DNA of 64,000 bases from DATJBF01 sp035516795 (GCA_035516795.1 DATIZX010000079.1:22019-86018), one strand, 5' to 3'. Shown: positions 53,094 through 61,848, counted from the stretch's first letter. The notes: a model not told the origin generated them from the sequence alone. Numbers and translations: made by a program.

Positions 53094-54869
53094 ATGAACC
53101 ATCATTCCAATCGTTGGCTGCACCGTTTCGCTTGTTTCCTGACATTTGCGACGTTCGTTCTCCTCGTCGCCGGAGCGAGCGTGACCAGCGAGCGAGCCGG
53201 GCTTTCCGTCCCCGATTGGCCGACGACCTACGGACAGGCGATGTTTCGTTTTCCCCTGGCAAAAATGGTTGGGGGAATTTTCTACGAGCACGGACACCGC
53301 CTGATTGCCAGTGTGGTTGGACTATTGACGACGGTGCTAGCCCTGTGGACCTTTTTTGGTCAGCGGGATGCTCTGGTACGCCGACTGGGTATCACAGCTC
53401 TGGCGGTGGTCATTGCGCAGGGTGTCTTGGGTGGCCTCACCGTGAAGCTCTTGCTGCCGCCACCAATTTCCATCGCTCACGCGGCGCTAGCCGAAGCGTT
53501 CTTCTGTATCACCATTGCCTTGGCACTCGTCACCTCGCCACGCTGGAAGGATCCTCTGTTCGATACTCCGCGGGCCCTCGCGTTGCGTCGGTTGGCGTTG
53601 CTCACAACGATTGTGGTGTACTGCCAGATCATCTTGGGAGCCACGATCCGTCATGCGGAGCACGCGGTGTTGGCCCATATCCTCGGCGCGATGATCGTAT
53701 TTCTCGCGGCTGGCACTGCCGCCATGACAATCTTTCCCTCCGTAAGGCGCAAAGACTTTGCGTTGCTGGCTGTGGGATTGCTTGGTCTCGTGTTTGCACA
53801 ACTTTGGCTCGGCGTTTGGACGCTGATCGTCCGCGTACCGAAAGCTACATCCGGCCAGCTTAGCGCGGTGCAGGTGATCGTGCCGACGGTCCATCTCGCC
53901 GTCGGCGCTTTGATACTCGGGTTGAGCTTTGCGCTGACATTGAAATGTTTCGGCTGCCTGCGTTCGACCGTGCCGCAAGGCACGATCCCAATCAAAGGCT
54001 ACGTCGAGATGACCAAGCCCCGCATTGTATCCATGGTTTTGGTAACAACCGCGCTCGGCTTTTTCCTGGGCAGCGGGCTCTTTCACCACAACCTTGGTGA
54101 AAATGCGAGCTTGCGGCAATGGCCGCTCCTGCTGCTGACGCTGCTGGGCGTCGGTTGTGCCACGGGTGGTGCCGCGGTTCTTAACAATTACCTCGAGAGA
54201 GATGTGGATGCCAAAATGGAGCGAACCCGGCACCGCGCTTTGCCGGCTGGTCTTATTCCGCCGGAACACGCTCTCGCATACGGTGTGACTCTGGTCTTAG
54301 CCGGCGTAACCATTTTGGCGCGGGGCGTCAACCTGCTGACGGCGTTCCTCGTATTGCTGGCGGCGTTTCTCTATGTCATCGTCTACACGCCTCTCAAACG
54401 GTTGACCTGGTTGAATACCAGTTTCGGCGCGATCCCCGGCGCCATCCCTCCGCTGTGCGGCTGGGCCGCAGCTACGGGGCACCTCGACGTCGGGGCGTGG
54501 GTTCTGTTCATGATCTTATTTGCCTGGCAGCATCCGCATTTCTACTCGATTGCGTGGATGTTCAAGGACGACTATCGCAATGCGGGATTCAAAATGCTGC
54601 CCGTGGTGGACCCGAGTGGCGTCAGTACATTTCGACAAACGATTCTTTTCGCATTGTTGCTGATATTTGTGTCGCTCCTGCCCACCTTTATCGGAATGAC
54701 AGGCCAGATCTATTGCGCTGGGGCGTTGGTGATCGGGCTGGCGTTGCTCGCCGTCGGTGTGGTGCTCGCCTGCACCAAAACCGCCCTCGATGCGCGGCGA
54801 TTACTCAGGGCTTCGATCGTATATCTTCCTCTGCTACTGATTCTCATCATTGTGGATGCGAGGTTTTAG
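53094..54869 (+). CDS. Fused heme A synthase (CtaA) and heme O synthase (CtaB)
   Basis: 591 residues. N-terminal part (about 1-290) is CtaA/Cox15-like: GASVTSERAGLSVPDWPTTYG, a first HGHR motif (YEHGHRLIASVVG), AHAALAEAFF, then a second His pair (GATIRHAEHAVLAHILGA). C-terminal part (about 300-591) is the UbiA-fold CtaB: VEMTKPRIVSMVLVTTALGF, the prenyl-diphosphate motif NNYLERDVDAKMERT, and YTPLKRLTWLNTSFGAIPGAIPPLCGW. Together they make heme O and oxidise it to heme A for the adjacent oxidase. Gene fusions of this pair are known but not usual. Confidence 0.93.
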   Translation: MNHHSNRWLHRFACFLTFATFVLLVAGASVTSERAGLSVPDWPTTYGQAMFRFPLAKMVGGIFYEHGHRLIASVVGLLTTVLALWTFFGQRDALVRRLGITALAVVIAQGVLGGLTVKLLLPPPISIAHAALAEAFFCITIALALVTSPRWKDPLFDTPRALALRRLALLTTIVVYCQIILGATIRHAEHAVLAHILGAMIVFLAAGTAAMTIFPSVRRKDFALLAVGLLGLVFAQLWLGVWTLIVRVPKATSGQLSAVQVIVPTVHLAVGALILGLSFALTLKCFGCLRSTVPQGTIPIKGYVEMTKPRIVSMVLVTTALGFFLGSGLFHHNLGENASLRQWPLLLLTLLGVGCATGGAAVLNNYLERDVDAKMERTRHRALPAGLIPPEHALAYGVTLVLAGVTILARGVNLLTAFLVLLAAFLYVIVYTPLKRLTWLNTSFGAIPGAIPPLCGWAAATGHLDVGAWVLFMILFAWQHPHFYSIAWMFKDDYRNAGFKMLPVVDPSGVSTFRQTILFALLLIFVSLLPTFIGMTGQIYCAGALVIGLALLAVGVVLACTKTALDARRLLRASIVYLPLLLILIIVDARF

Positions 54870-54881
54870 GGACTGCTTGGG

Positions 54882-55814
54882 ATGAACGAACCTCTCTTGG
54901 ACGTTGAAGCGGTGACGCACCGCTATGGCACGCGAACGGCCCTGAACAGTGTCAGCTTTCAGGTCGCTCGTGGTGAAATCTTCGCGCTACTCGGCCCCAA
55001 CGGCGGAGGCAAGACGACTTTATTTCGTATCCTGAGCACTTTGGTTGCGCCCAGCGAGGGCCGCGTGCACATGTTCGGCTACGACGTGGTCCTTCAGCAG
55101 GGAGAAATCCGCCGGCGAATTGGCGTGGTATTTCAAGCGCCGAGTCTCGACCGCAAGCTGACCGTATCGGAGAATTTGCGGCACCAGGGTCACTTGTATA
55201 ACTTGCACGGTCACGACCTGCAGAAACGAATGGATGAACTCTTGGAGCGATTTGGCATGGCCGACCGGAGAAATGATCTGGTCGAGACACTTTCGGGCGG
55301 TCAACGCCGGCGTGTCGAATTGGCCAAAGGATTGTTGCACAAGCCGCAAGTGCTGTTGCTGGACGAGCCCAGCACGGGACTGGATCCCCGTGTCCGTCGC
55401 GAGTTGTCCGATTATCTGGAGCGGTTGCGGGATGAAGACGGCATGACCATCCTGCTCACGACGCATCTGATGGAAGAAGCCGACCGTTGCGGCCGCCTGG
55501 CGATTCTCGACCGCGGAAAACTCGTGGCGCTCAGCACGCCGCAGGAATTGAAAGATCAGATCGGCGGCGACGTGATTTCTGTGGACGCGAAACAACCACA
55601 AGTATTGGCCGAACAAATCAGTAAACGTTTCGGGATGGAGGCTCGAGTGCTGGACGGCAACGTGCGCATCGAGAGGAACAACGGTCACAAGTTTATCACC
55701 GAGCTTGTGGAAGCATTCCCCGGCCAAATCGAGGCGATCAGCATTCACAAACCGACGCTCGAAGACGTGTTCATTCGCATGACCGGGCATCGATTTGACG
55801 GAGAAGAAACGTGA
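54882..55814 (+). CDS. ABC-2 type transporter ATP-binding protein
   Basis: 310 residues. Walker A GPNGGGKTTLF, Q-loop GVVFQAPSLDRKLT, signature LSGGQRRRVELAKGLL, Walker B VLLLDEPSTGLDP, and switch His in TTHLMEEADRC. The C-terminal extension of about 80 residues is typical of the ABC-2/DRA family (CcmA-like in the older naming). Overlaps the permease by 4 bases. In this position, between ctaAB and sco, it may export a copper ligand, heme or another factor needed by the oxidase, as with the CydDC or Nos-type (NosDFY) systems. Substrate inferred only from place. Confidence 0.92.
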   Translation: MNEPLLDVEAVTHRYGTRTALNSVSFQVARGEIFALLGPNGGGKTTLFRILSTLVAPSEGRVHMFGYDVVLQQGEIRRRIGVVFQAPSLDRKLTVSENLRHQGHLYNLHGHDLQKRMDELLERFGMADRRNDLVETLSGGQRRRVELAKGLLHKPQVLLLDEPSTGLDPRVRRELSDYLERLRDEDGMTILLTTHLMEEADRCGRLAILDRGKLVALSTPQELKDQIGGDVISVDAKQPQVLAEQISKRFGMEARVLDGNVRIERNNGHKFITELVEAFPGQIEAISIHKPTLEDVFIRMTGHRFDGEET

Positions 55815-56620
55815 GCAATACCGAACGTAATTATTTCTTACTTCCGTCGCTGACGCTCTTTTGGCGCGAAATGGTGAGGTTTTTCCGGCAGCGCGACCGT
55901 GTGGTGGGTGCACTGGCGACACCGATCGTTTTCTGGTTGTTGCTCGGATTCGGTCTGGGCAAATCGTTCAAGACGCCAGGCGCTCCCGAAGGGCACGGTT
56001 ATCTCGAGTATTTCTATGCCGGCACGCTGGTCATGATTCTGTTGTTTACCGCGATCTTCTCCACAATTTCGGTCATCGAAGATCGTCGCGAAGGATTTCT
56101 ACAGGCAGTCCTCGTGGCGCCGGTCGGTCGCTTTGCCATCGTTCTGGGGAAGATTCTCGGCGGCACGGCGCTGGCCTTTGTGCAGGGCTTGATCTTTCTG
56201 GCACTCACACCATTCGTGGGGCTCTCGCTCAACGCCGAATCGATACTTTGGATTATTGGCGTGATGTTCTTGCTGTCCTTTGCGCTGACGGGATTGGGAT
56301 TTCTCATTGCCTGGCGGATGGAATCGACGCAAGGATTTCATGCGATCATGAACCTGTTCCTGATCCCGCTGTGGCTCTTGTCGGGGGCCGTGTTCCCCGC
56401 GACAGGCGCGCCGGCGATTCTGCGCTGGGTGATGAACTGCAACCCGGTGACCTATGGCGTGTCCGCCATTCGGCAGGGATTGTATTGGAATCTGACGTTG
56501 CCCGCTGCCGGAATGCCGTCACGGACGGTGAATCTATTCGTCACGATTCTTTTCGCGATCGCGATGTTTGTCTTGTCGTTGGCGGCTGCGCAGCGTACAA
56601 CGCGCGGAGATTTGCAATGA
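55811..56620 (+). CDS. ABC-2 type transporter permease
   Basis: 269 residues with six membrane helices and the ABC-2 membrane pattern: LTLFWREMVRFFRQRDRVVG, AGTLVMILLFTAIFSTISVIEDRREGFLQAVLVAPV, GKILGGTALAFVQGLIFLAL, FHAIMNLFLIPLWLLSGAVFPATGAP. The stop overlaps the sco start (ATGA). Forms a two-gene transporter with the preceding ATPase. Confidence 0.92.
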   Translation: MSNTERNYFLLPSLTLFWREMVRFFRQRDRVVGALATPIVFWLLLGFGLGKSFKTPGAPEGHGYLEYFYAGTLVMILLFTAIFSTISVIEDRREGFLQAVLVAPVGRFAIVLGKILGGTALAFVQGLIFLALTPFVGLSLNAESILWIIGVMFLLSFALTGLGFLIAWRMESTQGFHAIMNLFLIPLWLLSGAVFPATGAPAILRWVMNCNPVTYGVSAIRQGLYWNLTLPAAGMPSRTVNLFVTILFAIAMFVLSLAAAQRTTRGDLQ

Positions 56621-57240
56621 AAGTCAGAACCATCTTAAACATCGGCCTAGCGAGCACGTTTGTGATTATTGTCGGCTCGATTTCGATGATTGCCTGGCGC
56701 GGCGCGCCGAATCGTGCCACGTCGTGGGCCTTGCCGGTGCTCGGGTCGGTGCCAGACTTTTCCATGATCGAGGCCAGCGGGAGTCCCGTGAGCCGCGAAG
56801 ATTTGTTGGGAAAGGTCTGGGTCGCCAGTTTTATTTTCACACGCTGTGCGGAAGCCTGCCCCCTGTTGATGAAGCATGAAGTGCATCTGCAGCCGCAACT
56901 GCCCGTGCGTGACGATTTCCGCTTGGTGAGTTTTTCGGTCGATCCCGACTGGGATACACCCAAAGTGCTGACGGAGTATGCGCGTGCGTTTGGAGTTAAT
57001 CGGAGCAACTGGTTGTTTCTAACGGGCAAGAAGCAGCAGCTTTATCATGTCGCCATCGACGGGTTTCGGTTGGCTACGCTCGAAGCCGATCCCGCGAAGG
57101 AAATGCCCATCCTTCACAGCACAAAGCTGGTGCTGGTTGATCGACACGGTGCGATTCGCGGTTATTACGACAGCAACGATGATGCAGAATTGCAGCACCT
57201 GGTTCGGGATGTGCGGAGGGTGCTGGCAGAACGATCATGA
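56617..57240 (+). CDS. SCO1/SenC-type copper chaperone
   Basis: 207 residues from the ATG at 56617 (overlaps the permease stop by 4 bases). Membrane anchor (ILNIGLASTFVIIVGSISMIAW), thioredoxin fold with copper ligands Cys77 and Cys81 in FTRCAEACPLL and the distal His in MPILHSTKLVLVD. It delivers copper to, or reduces, the CuA site of subunit II. Fits its place in the cluster. The next gene overlaps it by 4 bases. Confidence 0.94.
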   Translation: MKVRTILNIGLASTFVIIVGSISMIAWRGAPNRATSWALPVLGSVPDFSMIEASGSPVSREDLLGKVWVASFIFTRCAEACPLLMKHEVHLQPQLPVRDDFRLVSFSVDPDWDTPKVLTEYARAFGVNRSNWLFLTGKKQQLYHVAIDGFRLATLEADPAKEMPILHSTKLVLVDRHGAIRGYYDSNDDAELQHLVRDVRRVLAERS

Positions 57241-57668
57241 TCGGCACGTCGGACCTGCCGGCGGTCAACGCCACCCTGAACGGAACCAGTGCCGTCTTTC
57301 TTGCGCTGGGTTATTCCTTCATCCGCCAGAAACGAGTGGCTGCGCATCGGGCCTGCATGCTTGTGGCGGTGGTGGTATCGGTGCTGTTTTTGATCTCTTA
57401 CATCACCTATCACATACAAGTCGGCACCCATCATTTCACAGGACAGGGGTTGGCGCGGCCGGTCTATTTTTCGATTCTGCTGACGCATACAATCCTCGCG
57501 ATGGTCGTGGCCCTATACCTGGCACCTGTGACGTTGATCCGCGCATTGCGTGAACGTTTTGCCCGTCACAAGTCGATCGCCCGCTGGACGCTTCCCATTT
57601 GGTTTTACGTTTCGGTAACAGGCGTAATCATCTACTTCATGCTTTACCACTGGTATGCGCCCGCCTAG
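57237..57668 (+). CDS. DUF420 (CtaM/YozB-like) membrane protein
   Basis: 143 residues, four membrane helices. Family-type features: ATLNGTSAVFLALGYSFIRQKRVAAHRACML, SYITYHIQVG, GLARPVYFSILLTHTILAMVVA, and KSIARWTLPIWFYVSVTGVIIYFMLY, which carry several conserved His (RVAAHR, TYH, LTHT). The Firmicute homologue CtaM is needed for aa3-type oxidase maturation. Overlaps sco by 4 bases. An oxidase assembly role is likely. Confidence 0.9.
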   Translation: MIGTSDLPAVNATLNGTSAVFLALGYSFIRQKRVAAHRACMLVAVVVSVLFLISYITYHIQVGTHHFTGQGLARPVYFSILLTHTILAMVVALYLAPVTLIRALRERFARHKSIARWTLPIWFYVSVTGVIIYFMLYHWYAPA

Positions 57669-57784
57669 AGCGTCTAACAAAACCGATCTGCGTGTAGCCG
57701 CACCGTTGCCGCACACGACGGCGGCGTCTCGTCGGACTCGGCTTACGGGTGCGTCTTCCCTGCGCAGGTCCGAGAAGAACTCGC

Positions 57785-57817
57785 GACTCCTGTCGGAGCT
57801 AAAGCCTGCGACTACAG
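57785..57817. repeat. Dispersed-type repeat with CTCC-TGTC-GGAG stem
   Basis: The run around CTCCTGTCGGAGCTAAAGCC resembles short intergenic repeats of the form GTCGGAGCTTTAGCTCCGAC that I recall from Planctomycetota and Verrucomicrobiota. It can form a small hairpin. It lies in the 5' part of the last open frame of the cluster, which argues that this part is leader rather than coding. Confidence 0.4.
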
Positions 57818-57819
57818 TT

Positions 57820-58506
57820 TTGTCAGGTGCTCTTAAGCCGTACGTATCTTTTGCAGTCGTGGGCCTCCTGATCCTTTTGGCCGGTATCGCTGGCGCGGCT
57901 GAGGCCGGGCATGGAGACATTTCTGGAGTCGTGCTTTCGTCCGGACAGGCACCGACGACTTCCTCAACGGAAACGAATCACGTCGTTCGCGATGCGATTG
58001 TGTATCTCGCGGGATTGGCTGTGCGCGGTTCCAAACTCGGGACCAACAACGAGGTGATCGTTGATGAGCGGGATGGCAAGTTTGTCCCGCAGATCCAGAT
58101 CGCCCGTAGCGGCGGATTGTTGATTCTGCGGAATAGCGATCCGACCTTGCACGTGGTCCGCATCGACTCCATGAGTGGCACAAATAGTTCGAAGACGTTG
58201 CTGAAAGCCGCGATGCCGTATGCCGGTTACGAGAAGAAATGCCAACTTGAGAATTTCACCGAGCCGACGTTGCTGCGGATCACGTTTGGCAACGGTGAGA
58301 CCGGGGCGCCCGCTTATATCGCGGTCATGCCGCATCCCTGGGCCGCGCTCACCGACGATCAAGGCCGGTTCACCTTGCGCAATGTCCCCGACGGTGAACA
58401 TAAGATTTACGCCTGGCACGAAGTCTTCGGCACTTTAGCGCGCGAAGTGGAAGTCAGCGGATCCCGCAATAGCACGATAGACTTTCAGTTCACGACTGAG
58501 CGCTGA
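57820..58506 (+). CDS. Cupredoxin-like exported protein with degenerate copper site
   Basis: About 228 residues if started at the TTG at 57820; the frame is open back to an ATG at 57655 overlapping the previous gene, but that stretch is Arg/Ser-rich and holds repeat sequence. Membrane segment/signal FAVVGLLILLAGIAGAAEAG. The body is a paralogue of the cupredoxin at 48047: NSDPTLHVVRID, then AYIAVMPHPWAALTDDQGRFTLRNVPDGEHKIYAWHE matches its AYVGVMSNPFYSVTGDDGTF-type end. The Cys and His of the copper site are not there (ITFGNGETGAPAY instead of LKCDVHPWMSAY). It may be a structural or assembly protein. Start uncertain; family assignment fairly sure. Confidence 0.72.
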   Translation: MSGALKPYVSFAVVGLLILLAGIAGAAEAGHGDISGVVLSSGQAPTTSSTETNHVVRDAIVYLAGLAVRGSKLGTNNEVIVDERDGKFVPQIQIARSGGLLILRNSDPTLHVVRIDSMSGTNSSKTLLKAAMPYAGYEKKCQLENFTEPTLLRITFGNGETGAPAYIAVMPHPWAALTDDQGRFTLRNVPDGEHKIYAWHEVFGTLAREVEVSGSRNSTIDFQFTTER

Positions 58507-58635
58507 GTAGATTCTCACATAATGGACCGAGTAGCCTCGTAAGGGCGCCCAAAAGGCAAACTCAGGCTAATTCAAGCTGACTTTCTTGCGGAATACTTGC
58601 TCTGGTCCGTCGCTTCCGTTAGCCTGCGCGGGACT

Positions 58636-60393
58636 ATGGCAAAACGAATAGGTACTGGACCGGCCTCCGCCGAGAGCATGGCGACAAAGCAGCGCGACAT
58701 TGCCGTCTCTGAATTCTTCCTGAAGAACCGGCACCTGCTGGGCTTCGACAGCCCACGGCGCGCGTTATTAACGGCGGTCAAGGAGGCAGTAGACAACTCC
58801 TTGGATGCGTGCGAGGAAGCCGACGTGCTGCCCGAGATCGCGGTCGATCTGGAGCAGATTGCTGACAGCCGTTTCCGCGTCACCGTCACTGACAACGGAC
58901 CGGGCATCGTCAAGAACCAGATCCCGAAAATTTTCGCCAAGTTGCTGTACGGGTCAAAGTTTCACCGGCTGCGGATGTCCCGCGGCCAGCAGGGCATTGG
59001 CATTAGCGCCGCGGGGATGTACGGCCAGCTCACCACCGGAGCCGCGACGCGCATCCTCTCGCGGATCAAGGGCGCGAAGAAAGCCCACGCCATGGCAGTG
59101 CAGATTGACACCAAGCAGAACAAGCCGGCCATCCTCAGCGATACCGAGCAGGACTGGCAGCCCGCCTTTCAGACAGTGGACGCCGCCGGCGAGCCCGACG
59201 GCCCGCTGGTCGTCTCGAAACACGGCACCTCCGTCTCGATAGAACTAGAAGCCGCCTATCAACGCGCCAAACAATCCGTGGACGAGTTCCTGAAGCAATG
59301 CGCCATCGTCAATCCACACTTGACGCTGCACTACCGGCTCGCGCTGCAAACGAAAGCGGAAGCGGCGGACGGCAAATCGGCACCGATGACAGAGCCGCCG
59401 CCAACAACCAAGTCGCCAAAGGCGAAGGTGAAATCGGTCGCACCTGCTCCCAAGCCCGGAGTCACGACCGTTACCTACCAGCGCGCAGTGAAAGTGATGC
59501 CGAAGATCCCCGATGAGATTTTGCCGCACCCCCACGGCGTCGAACTCGGCCTGTTGATGCAGATGCTCAAGGACACCGAGAGCCGGACGGTGCGTTCTGC
59601 CCTTGCTCATGACTTTTCGCGCGTCAGCGACCGGACCGCGCTGGACATTTGCTCGCGTGCCGGTATCGAACCGCGTACCAACCCGACCCGGATCGCCCAC
59701 CGCGAGAGCGAAGCGTTGTATAAGGCGATTCAGGACACCAAGTTGATGCGGCCGCCGACGGACTGTCTGTCGCCCATCGGTGAGGCCCAGATTCTTGCCG
59801 GCCTGCAAAAGGAAATTGCTGCCGACTTTTTCACCGCCGTGACGCGCGAGCCGGCGGTGTATCGCGGCAATCCGTTCCAAATTGAGGTGGGATTGGCGTT
59901 CGCACGTCCGCAAGAAACCGAGGGAGTCGGCGCGGACGAGCCGGTTCGCGTGTTGCGATTTGCCAACCGCGTGCCGCTGCTCTACCAACCCGGCGCCTGT
60001 GCGATGACCCGAGCAGCGATCGGCGTGAACTGGAAATCCTACGGCTTGAGCCAGCCAAAGGACGCGCTGCCGATCGGGCCGGTGGTCGTTTTGATGCACT
60101 TGGCAAGCGTCTGGGTCCCGTTCACCAGTGAGAGCAAGGACGCTATCGCCAGCTACGCCGAGATCATTGACGAGCTGACGCTCGGCCTGCAGGAGTGCGG
60201 CCGGCGGCTGGCGGTGTTCCTGCACAAACGTCAACGCCAACTCGAAGCGGCCCGCAAACGCAGTTACATCGAACTCTATATCCCGCACCTTGCTATCGGC
60301 CTGAAAGATATCCTCGACCTGACCGACAAGGAAGAGCACAAGATCGTCGGCAACCTGAAGAAGATGCTCGAAAAAACGCAATTGGATGTCTGA
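58636..60393 (+). CDS. top6B: DNA topoisomerase VI subunit B
   Basis: 585 residues from the ATG at 58636; an ATG at 58678 (MATKQRDIAV) is close and possible. GHKL ATPase motifs: RALLTAVKEAVDNSLDACE (N box), VTDNGPGIV (G1), and MSRGQQGIGISAAGMYGQL (G2), preceded by the typical SEFFLKNRHLLGFDSPRRAL. The helix-two-turn-helix and transducer follow, with a Pro/Lys-rich linker of about 45 residues (around residues 236-280: SAPMTEPPPTTKSPKAKVKS). The transducer ends at a Lys-rich tail. ATP-driven half of type IIB topoisomerase; overlaps subunit A by 8 bases. Confidence 0.95.
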   Translation: MAKRIGTGPASAESMATKQRDIAVSEFFLKNRHLLGFDSPRRALLTAVKEAVDNSLDACEEADVLPEIAVDLEQIADSRFRVTVTDNGPGIVKNQIPKIFAKLLYGSKFHRLRMSRGQQGIGISAAGMYGQLTTGAATRILSRIKGAKKAHAMAVQIDTKQNKPAILSDTEQDWQPAFQTVDAAGEPDGPLVVSKHGTSVSIELEAAYQRAKQSVDEFLKQCAIVNPHLTLHYRLALQTKAEAADGKSAPMTEPPPTTKSPKAKVKSVAPAPKPGVTTVTYQRAVKVMPKIPDEILPHPHGVELGLLMQMLKDTESRTVRSALAHDFSRVSDRTALDICSRAGIEPRTNPTRIAHRESEALYKAIQDTKLMRPPTDCLSPIGEAQILAGLQKEIAADFFTAVTREPAVYRGNPFQIEVGLAFARPQETEGVGADEPVRVLRFANRVPLLYQPGACAMTRAAIGVNWKSYGLSQPKDALPIGPVVVLMHLASVWVPFTSESKDAIASYAEIIDELTLGLQECGRRLAVFLHKRQRQLEAARKRSYIELYIPHLAIGLKDILDLTDKEEHKIVGNLKKMLEKTQLDV

Positions 60394-61549
60394 ATCTCAA
60401 GGATCTGTTATGCCCAAGCCAAAGACCATTCCCGCCGCACCAGTCGTTGTCTCCAAGAAAACCGCCTCGCAGAAGATCGTCACCGTGGCGCAGGAAATCC
60501 ACACCGACATCGTCAAAAAACACCGCAAACCGTCGATGGAATTCCCGATCCGCTCGCTGCGGAACGTGAAGTACGACGTAAAACGGGGGCATTTCGAAAT
60601 CCTCGGCCACACGGCCACTCGCACTCTTTCATACAACACGGTCAAAACATTCGCCCAGTCGATGCGCCTGCTGGCGACGACCAAGAACGATTTGCTCGAC
60701 AAGGACGACATCGCCGGCAAACGCGAGGTGTACTACAACAGCAAGAGCTGGGGTGAATGCCGGTTCGAGGAACAACCGGAAAGCGACACGCTCCTTGACG
60801 ACATCGAAGCCATGCTCGCCATCAACCGTGAACAACTCGGTTACATCCCCGAGGAACGTGGCGGCGAAGTTACCGGCCCGCTCGTGGTGATCGACCAGGA
60901 CCCGGCTACCGGCAGACCCATTCGGATCGATTGCACCAAACTCGGCAGCGGCGCCTGGAGCATCCCATCGCGCGTTGAGCATCTGCGTTTCGAGGCGAGC
61001 AAGGCAAAATTCATCCTCGCCATCGAGACCTCATCGCTATTCCAACGTCTCGTGCATCATCGCTATTACCAAAACGCCCGCTGCATTTTAATCTCGATGA
61101 GCGGCGTCCCCACGCGGGCTTGCCGACGTTTCATCCGCCGGCTCGCCGACGACCAGCACCTGCCGGTGTTGGCCTTCACCGACGGCGATCCCTACGGGTA
61201 CTGCAACATTTACCGCACCCTCAAAGTCGGCTCCGGTCAAGCGGCGCACATCAACCGGTTCTTCTGCGTCCCGCAAGCTCACTACCTCGGCGTCACTCCG
61301 CAAGACATTCACGACTATGAACTCGAAGACGCCACCCATCCGCTCGAAGAAGCCGACATCAAACGCGCCAACGACGCGCTGAAGAATGATCCCTTCATCA
61401 AACATCACAAGGAATGGCAGGACGCCTTGAACCACATGCTCAAGCTGGGCGTCCGTGTCGAACAACAAGCCTTCGCCAAGCACGGCCTGAATTTCGTCCT
61501 CGACACCTACCTGCCGGACAAACTCAAGAAAGCCCGCTTTCTCCCCTGA
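60386..61549 (+). CDS. top6A: DNA topoisomerase VI subunit A (Spo11-like)
   Basis: 387 residues. Winged-helix (CAP-like) domain with the catalytic tyrosine in REVYYNSKSWG (Tyr116 or Tyr117), then a Toprim domain with KFILAIETSSLFQRL (Glu) and LAFTDGDPYGYCNI (DxD). It makes the double-strand cleavage in the A2B2 enzyme. An N-terminal Lys-rich extension of about 40 residues precedes the fold. Overlaps top6B by 8 bases, so they are translated together. Archaeal in character; rare in bacteria. Confidence 0.95.
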   Translation: MSESQGSVMPKPKTIPAAPVVVSKKTASQKIVTVAQEIHTDIVKKHRKPSMEFPIRSLRNVKYDVKRGHFEILGHTATRTLSYNTVKTFAQSMRLLATTKNDLLDKDDIAGKREVYYNSKSWGECRFEEQPESDTLLDDIEAMLAINREQLGYIPEERGGEVTGPLVVIDQDPATGRPIRIDCTKLGSGAWSIPSRVEHLRFEASKAKFILAIETSSLFQRLVHHRYYQNARCILISMSGVPTRACRRFIRRLADDQHLPVLAFTDGDPYGYCNIYRTLKVGSGQAAHINRFFCVPQAHYLGVTPQDIHDYELEDATHPLEEADIKRANDALKNDPFIKHHKEWQDALNHMLKLGVRVEQQAFAKHGLNFVLDTYLPDKLKKARFLP

Positions 61550-61848
61550 CCCGAACCGCTCACCTGTGAGGAATTAAAAGCGTCTCTTTTACACAGCTCT
61601 TCACATTCGGCTTCGCGCTCATAGTGGTCCAGCGCGTTGCAGCGTTGGATCTCTTCAGCACGACATTACCACACCTTATTGTACTTCGACACGACCTGCA
61701 GAACCAATCGTTCTGAACGCCGGGCTTCGCCAGCCCACCCCCGTCAGCAGGAATTCCCCAATCTCTAAGCAGCTGAAGCAGCTTCCGTTTCAATAACCGT
61801 TCGGCAGTTTCCCCGGTAAAGTTGCGGCTTTGGAACGCGTCCGACAGA
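61550..61848. other. Convergent intergenic region with no confident gene
   Basis: About 300 bases between the stops of top6A and the methyltransferase gene. An open frame of 100 codons on the minus strand (61862-61560) has no ribosome site or known domain. In another minus-strand frame, bases 61665-61549 read AEEIQRCNALDHYEREAECE, which looks more protein-like and might be a remnant of a lost gene. I cannot support either as a functional gene. Confidence 0.45.

Noticed and set aside
57655..57819. ATG at 57655 as start of the last cupredoxin-like gene
   Set aside because: It overlaps the DUF420 stop without a ribosome site, gives a 55-residue Arg/Ser-rich leader before the signal segment, and includes repeat sequence. 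Kept as an alternative only.
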